From positions 9,829,817-9,893,816 of the forward strand of contig NC_087181.1 of the NCBI RefSeq assembly GCF_035594125.1: a DNA stretch of 64,000 nt. Reading direction: 5' to 3'. The translations under genes were made by a program, and so were the position numbers. Position 1 is the first letter of the stretch, and every line of letters begins with the position of its first letter. A model generated the notes under the pieces. It did no database searches and was not told the origin of the DNA. It saw nothing but the letters and a program-made list of their open reading frames with translations. Source of the DNA: Scylla paramamosain. Its lineage: Eukaryota; Arthropoda; Malacostraca; Decapoda; Portunidae. Of this stretch, positions 58,612 through 64,000 are shown piece by piece.

Positions 58612-58614
<3 letters not shown>

Positions 58615-58672
58615 AATGTGATATCTTACCGCGATATGAAGTGTAGACAGTACCCGTGCTTCCCACTCTGAT

Positions 58673-58674
<2 letters not shown>

Positions 58675-58735
<61 letters not shown>
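58675..58735. repeat. (GA)n microsatellite upstream of BIRC5
   Basis: About 30 GA units, complementary to the CT tract 64 bp away. Confidence 0.95.
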
Positions 58736-58740
<5 letters not shown>

Positions 58741-60129
58741 ATTAGAGCTACCGAATAATTTTTGGTTACCTGTCGTAGCATTACATGATTATTATGGACA
58801 TTAACCTCTGCAAATTTCTATATTCTTTTATTTGTTTATCTATTTATTTATTAGTTTGTTCATTTATTCATGTAGCCATTATCTAAAACAGCCTACGTAA
58901 CGTAATTTTACCCAGTACCTTTATGAACTTCTTGCTTTTATCATGATGTACGTAACTGGTTATAGTCTGATGAGCAGATATCAACCAACTGCGTCTGTTT
59001 GAAGATTAGGAAGAAATAAGAGTTGCCTCTCAAATAATTGTGAGGAGTCAGGCGGAGCTAGACGCTCAGCTGCTTAGCGTGGGGTTTGATGGAAAGTGCT
59101 TTGGAACGAGGAAGATTTTTACGCGGAACACGGACACTTGAGGCGTTGTTTTAGAGGTCTGGATTGTATGGCTTTGTCAGCATAGCAGGTATGTGATAGT
59201 GTATTTCAGTGTGAAGATATTGTTGGGCAAAGCGTTGGATGTTAATGAAATGTAAGGAGCGGAAGAGAGGATGATTAGAGTGCACCATGGGTGTGTTGCA
59301 GGAGTTTCACGGTGATGCTTAAGGACCGTAGCCGCAGTCGTCTTCACCAGTGTGTGCCTGTCTACTGGAGGAGTGGTGTAGTGTATGGCCATCCTGAGTC
59401 CTATCAGTCTGTGGTGACAAGAGGGAGACGCCTGTCATCACTCAACAAGGGAAAAAGAAGCGTTCGTGTGAACGAGGGTTATCCATGATCTCCCTCAACT
59501 GGAAATTTTGAGGTATATAAGTTTCATTTAGTTATTTCTTCTTTTTTTTTTTTTTTGGTTGTGAGTTTACACGAGTTGTGTATTGATTTATTTTGATATC
59601 CATTAAAGTGTTATTTGTATGTTTTATGTTTGTTTACCCTGGCAGGAGATTTTTTTAGTTTTCACTCCAGTGGTGAAGTTAAGGTGAGCCCAGGCTGGCT
59701 GGTGGGCAGCTGGTACTTCATTTCACAATGATAATCATTCGTTCATACGTAACCAAATGCCTTAGAGCTTTAGAGAATGTTATATTGATTTATAGATTAG
59801 GATGATAGAAGGATTTTCGGTTTACAGATTATGTAACCCGATTGACTTGTTTGCTTTCATCATATGCGGTTTTTTTTTTTTTTTTGATAATATATTGTAG
59901 TGTTCGATCTTGTTTTCATGTTTGTCACTAAAATTATACAAAAATAAGTTAGTTGCCATATTTTGTCAAGGATCCGCGTGTATTCGGGTTTTGAATACGT
60001 CATTTGAACGTGAACTCATGGAGAAACTCGTGGGATTAAAATTTGTTGCACTTACATTGAGACTCGTAGGGAAGAATGCTCTTTGCATATTGGGAGCGGA
60101 TAAAGAAAAGTTTACTTGAGAATTCACTA
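58736..60129. other. Upstream region of BIRC5 with a possible plus-strand exon
   Basis: Mostly AT-rich. The part at 59041-59490 is more balanced in composition and has an open frame (59291-59488, VMLKDRSRSRLHQCVPVYW) of unknown identity. A GCAG|GTATGT donor-like site lies at 59185-59193. Could be a non-coding or 5' exon of a gene divergent from survivin; this is weak. Confidence 0.25.
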
Positions 60130-60540
60130 TGTAACAAAATTTCACTTTTGTCTTGTCCTTGGCCCCAAACCATGATTTTCCAGTTATTTCCATCCAAACA
60201 AAATAGAAAAAAAGTTATTTTGATCCTGAAACTTTGCTTTTGTTGTTAGAACAATGAATTTACATTTTTGTCTTATTTCATTATATAATGGGTTACTATT
60301 GGTTTTCATGTCAGGTAAAGACCTTTGCAAAATCTCAATTGCTTATCTAATTCCTTTTGAAATGTTGCAGATAAGTTAAAACAATGAAAGAAAGAATATA
60401 AAGTGTTCTAAGGATTTTTTTTTATTTTAATAATATCATTCTTGAATTGACCAGATCTAGCAAGAAATTTCTCATTAGAAGAATTGCTTACATTTCAGAA
60501 ATCATCTCAAGTCTTCCAGAATGATCTACCAGACACTTTT

Positions 60541-60614
60541 AGAAGTTTCTAGAACATTTTGGAATATTCTAATCAATGTAAACATTTCCAGAATATTCTA
60601 GAACTTTCTAGAAC
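60541..60614. promoter_or_regulatory. Heat-shock-element array (left)
   Basis: 60541-60570 reads as six contiguous alternating pentamers agaag tttct agaac atttt ggaat attct, with one imperfect unit. 60585-60614 is six perfect ones: tttcc agaat attct agaac tttct agaac. This is the nGAAn/nTTCn arrangement bound by HSF1 trimers. Further looser units extend upstream to about 60460. Confidence 0.6.
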
Positions 60615-60637
60615 ACAGTTGTTATCGCCACTTTCTT

Positions 60638-62842
60638 CTTTTTTATGTAGGAGGGACACTGGCCAAGGGCAACAAAAAAAAAAAAATAATAAAAAAAAAA
60701 AAAAAAGCCCACTAAGATGCCAGTCCCAGAAAAGGGTCCAAAGCGGTAGTCAAAAAATTGAAGGACAAATGTCTTGAAACCTCCCTCTTGAAGGAATTCA
60801 AGTCATAGGAAGGTGGAAATACAGAACCAGGCAGGGAGTTCCAAAGTTTACCAGAGAAAGCGATGAATGATTGAGAATACTGGTTAACTCTTGCATTAGA
60901 GAGGTGGACAGAATAGGGGTGAGAGAAAGAAGAAAGTCTTGTGCTGCGGGAGGAAGGGAGGCATGCAGTTAGCAAGATCAGAGGAACAGTTAGCATGAAA
61001 ATAGCGGTAGAAAACAGCTAGGGATGTAACATTGTGGCGATGAGAGAGACGCTGAAGACAGTCAGTTAGAGGAGAGGGGTTGATGAGACGAAGAGCTTTT
61101 GATTCCACCCTGCCTAGAAGAGCGGTATGAGTGGAACCCCCCCCCCCCCAGACATGTGAAGCATACTCCATACATGGACGGATAAGGCCCTTGTACAGAG
61201 TTAGCAGCTGGGGGGTGAGAAAAACTGACGAAGACGTCTCAGAACTCCTAACTTCATAGAAGCTGTTTTAGCTAGAGATGAGATGTGAAGTTTCCAGTTT
61301 AGATTATAAGTAAAGGACAGACCAAGGATGTTCAGTGTAGAAGATGGGGACAGTTGAGTGTCACTGAAGAAGACGGGATAGTTGTCTGGAAGGTTGTGTC
61401 GAGTTGATAGACGGAGGAATTGAGTTTTTGAGGCATTGATCAATACCAAGTTTGCTCTGTCCCAATCGGAAATTTTAGAAGGATCAGAAGTCAGGCGTTC
61501 TGTGGCTTCCCTGCGTGAAATGTTTACTTCCTCAGAAGGGTTGGACGTCTATGAAAAGACGTGGAAAAGTGCAGGGTGGTATCATCAGCGTAGGAGTGGA
61601 TAGGACAAGAAGTTTGGTTTACAAGATCATTGATGAATAATAAGAAGAGAGTGGGTGACAGGACAGAATCCTGAGGAACACCACTGTTAATAGATTTAGG
61701 AGAACAGTGACCGTCTACCACAGCAGCAATAGAACGGTCAGAAAGGAAACTTGAGATCAAGTTACAGAGTGAAAGATAGAAGCCATAGGAGGGTAGTTTG
61801 GAAATCAAAGCTTTGTGCCAGACTCTGTCAAAAGCTTTTGATATGTCTAAGGTAACCACAAAAGTTTCACCAAAATCTCTAAAAGAGGATGACCAAGACT
61901 CAGTAAGGAAAGTCAGAAGATCAGCAGTAGAGCGGCCTTGATGGAACCTATACTGGCGATCAGACAGAAGGTTGTGAAGTGATAGATGTTTAAGAATCTT
62001 CCTGTTGAGGATAGATTCAAAAACTTTAGATAGGTAGGAAACTAAAGCAATAGGACGGTAGTTTGAGGAATTAGAACGGTCAACCTTTTTAGGAACAGGC
62101 TGAATGTAGGCAAACTTCCAGCAAGAAGGAAAGGTAGATGTTGACAGACAGAGTCGAAAGAGTTTGACTAGGCAAGGTGCAAGCACGGAGGCACCGTTTC
62201 GGAGAAGAATAGGAGGGATCCCATTAGACCTATAAGCCTTCCGAGGGTTTAGGCCAGCGAGGGCATGGAAAACATCATTGTGAAGAATTTTAACAGGTAG
62301 CATGAAGTAGTCAGAGGGTGGAGGAGAGGGAGGAACAAGCCCAGAATCGTCCAAGGCAGAGTTTTTAGCGAAGGTTTGAGCGAAGAGTTCAGCTTTAGAA
62401 ATAGATATGACAGTAGTGGTGCCATCTGGTTGAAATAAAGAAGGGAAAGAAGAAAAAGCAAAGTTATTGGAGATATTTTTTGGCTAGATGCCAGAAGTCA
62501 CGAAGGGAGTTAGAGCTTGAAAGATTTTGACACTTTCTGTTAATGAAGGAGTTTTTGGCTAGTTGGAGAACAGACTTTGCATGGTTCCGGGCAGAAATAT
62601 AAAGTGCATGAGATTCTGGTGATGGAATGCTTAAGTACCTTTTGTGCTCCACCTCTCTATCATGCATAGTACGAGAACAAGCTGTGTTAAACCAAGGTTT
62701 GGAAGGTTTAAGTCGAGAAAAAGAGTGAGGAATATACACCTCCATGCCAGACACTATCAACTTTGTTATGCGCTCGACACACAAAGACGGGTCTCTGACA
62801 CGGAAACAGTAGTCATTCCAAGGAAAATCAGCAAAATATCTC
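60638..62842 (-). mobile_element. LINE-B, 5'-truncated minus-strand copy
   Basis: The 3' tail at the left (tatgtaggagggacactggcc) is followed by C-terminal (60712-61449), RT in one 276-codon frame (61524-62354: AGLNPRKAYRSNGIPPILLR, NYRPIALVSYLSKVFESIL, VTLDISKAFDRVWHKALISK, SYADDTTLHFSTSF) and endonuclease end (62464-62842). This is the best preserved LINE-B RT in the window. It inserted in the TIR element. Confidence 0.85.
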
Positions 62843-63330
62843 TTGGAGCCATCAGTGCAAGATAAAGAGACCCATTTCACGCTGACTCGATGTATTGATT
62901 GAATCGGTCAGAACCTGGGAACATGAACAAGTTCTCATAAAGACAAATATATATTGATAACTTAACAGTCTCAGCCTTACGGAATAAGATTATAGGTTCA
63001 CGTTACTACACACATTAGTAACTTAACAGTCTCAGCCTTACAGAATAAGATTACAGAATTGTGCTACTACACACTCTTACATAAAATAGGACATATATGT
63101 CACACTGAGTATTTTGTAGTCGAGACACTCACGTGTTGGCGGGTCATTTAATACCTGTAGACTGGAAATCACTCTCAATGCGAGACACTCGTTCACGACG
63201 TCTGCTCCCCTCTACAGTATACCTGCTTCTGCCCCAGGGCAGGGCAGAATTGGGTGTCCCTTATACATGTTTCTTGTGCGAAATCTTTGAAGTCCCTGTC
63301 TGATCTCCATCAACCCGGCCGAAGTATGTT
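62843..63330. repeat. TIR-element interior with a tandem repeat of about 65 bp
   Basis: Two units at about 62957-63090 share taacttaacagtctcagcct and gaataagatta. gagacactc recurs at 63121 and 63181. No coding sequence. Confidence 0.5.
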
Positions 63331-63332
63331 TA

Positions 63333-63400
63333 AGAATATTATAGAAAGATTGAGAACATTCTGGAACACATTCTAGAAAAAAAAAAAGAATATTCTAGAG
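63333..63400. promoter_or_regulatory. Heat-shock-element array (right)
   Basis: agaat attat agaaa gattg agaac attct ggaac, then attct agaaa, and agaat attct after an A-run. These are alternating nGAAn/nTTCn pentamers, with two imperfect units. Confidence 0.5.
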
Positions 63401-63488
63401 TACTGCTTGACAATATAAAAATAGGAGCTTACAGACAACCAATCAGTTCTGCTTTGGCTGTCTAAGAAGACATATCACAAGAGGTGAA

Positions 63489-63632
63489 ATGGCATCAAGA
63501 GGCTGCAATCATTCTTCAGATGCATTCTGCTACATATGTGGTCAGTTTTATCAAGGCAAGAGCAAAGAAGTTCTCTGTGACAGCATCTGGAAAAATGGTG
63601 AAATTTGGCTATTTTGGGGCAAAAAATCATTC
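63489..63632 (+). pseudogene. Small CxxC protein remnant of the TIR element
   Basis: From ATG 63489: MASRGCNHSSDAFCYICGQF, then about 28 more residues to a stop. The opening (MASRGC...FCY-CG) is recognisable as the start of a repeated uncharacterised protein family found in many arthropod genomes. The rest does not follow that family, so only the N-terminus is kept. The two Cys pairs suggest a zinc-binding knuckle. Function unknown. Confidence 0.45.
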
Positions 63633-63817
63633 TAAATGCCACAAAAGCAAAGTTTGACAGGAATAATGGACATTTTCTATTATTTTGCAATGAAAAGAGT
63701 TGGAAAATAACACTTGCTTGTCAAAGACAAAAATCGTGTTACATAATAAATATTATCTAATCCTAATATCATCTAAGTTAAGAGTAATTTCGTACAACGC
63801 CGACGTTACTCAGGAGG

Positions 63818-63898
63818 GATTGCTGGTCGATGATGATAACGATGATGACAATGACGATGATGTGATGATAATGATGATGATGATGAGGTTAGGTTAGT
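63818..63898. repeat. (GAT)n microsatellite followed by GGTTAGGTTAG
   Basis: About 20 imperfect GAT/GAC units ending in a short telomere-like aggttaggttag. Confidence 0.85.
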
Positions 63899-64000
63899 GG
63901 GTGTCAAGAGAGTGTGTATGGAGTACCTTTCATACATGTATAATGGATTGGGAGACGCACTCGTGGCCGACAACTTTACATAATACATGCTCTGCTCTGC

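Larger units (their letters stand above)
60130..63743. mobile_element. TIR DNA element carrying HSE arrays, invaded by LINE-B
   Basis: Ends TGTAACAAAATTT and the inverted AAATCGTGTTACA, with TA on both sides (60128-60129, 63744-63745). The arms share diverged inverted words (tttgtctt, caaaatagaaaa / caaaataatagaaaa, ctttgcttttgt). About 1.4 kb remains without the LINE-B at 60638-62842. The only coding trace is at 63489-63632. The transposase family is unknown. Confidence 0.55.

Noticed and set aside
62843..63260. Possible LTR, because of repeated gagacactc and gc-rich end
   Set aside because: No matching second copy, no TG...CA boundaries and no internal region in this window.

Overview
This is eukaryotic genomic DNA, most probably from a decapod crustacean and perhaps a crab. 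The evidence is spliced animal genes, very long ATT, GA, CT, CA and TA microsatellites, several non-LTR retrotransposon families of the kind abundant in decapods, a tRNA-derived SINE, and short runs of the arthropod telomeric motif TTAGG/CCTAA. The species call is inference. No prokaryotic operon, CRISPR array, rRNA gene or intact tRNA gene was seen. LINE-A, LINE-B and LINE-C are names used only in this annotation.

Layout. 1-8.3 kb: a LINE-A fragment inserted in an intron of a PIF/Harbinger transposase pseudogene (+), a convergent Myb/SANT-like gene of the same element (-), a Tigger/pogo-like element with TA duplications (6436-7582), and a second Harbinger fragment (-). 8.6-32.0 kb: a nested cluster. 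A degraded Ty3/Gypsy element (LTR fragment, gag, protease, RT, RNase H, integrase and an intact 3' LTR at 31329-31970) is interrupted by a full-length LINE-A, a LINE-C, a LINE-B 3' fragment, a complete BEL/Pao element with 528-bp LTRs, an unidentified 1.2-kb stretch, and a full-length LINE-B. 32-34 kb: unassigned DNA and trinucleotide microsatellites.

34.2-58.3 kb holds the two host genes, arranged tail to tail. NDUFAF2 (mitochondrial complex I assembly factor) is on + in four exons from 34173 to 47593. BIRC5/survivin (single-BIR chromosomal passenger protein) is on - in four exons from 58321 to 49235. Both are assembled here from small exons with matching phases and GT-AG junctions. Their introns are filled with LINE-B copies in both orientations, Tigger/MITE-like elements, foldback elements, a SINE and microsatellites.

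58.3-64 kb: the survivin upstream region, with CT and GA microsatellites, then a TIR element (about 60130-63743). It carries strikingly regular heat-shock-element arrays and a small CxxC reading frame, and is itself invaded by a LINE-B.

The two host genes act in unrelated pathways: respiratory complex I assembly, and chromosome segregation. Nearly everything else is transposon-derived and mostly decayed. The best candidates for biology beyond decay are the HSE arrays about 2.2 kb upstream of survivin, the head-to-head LINE-B pair in an NDUFAF2 intron, and the acceptor-like minisatellite just before NDUFAF2 exon 4.
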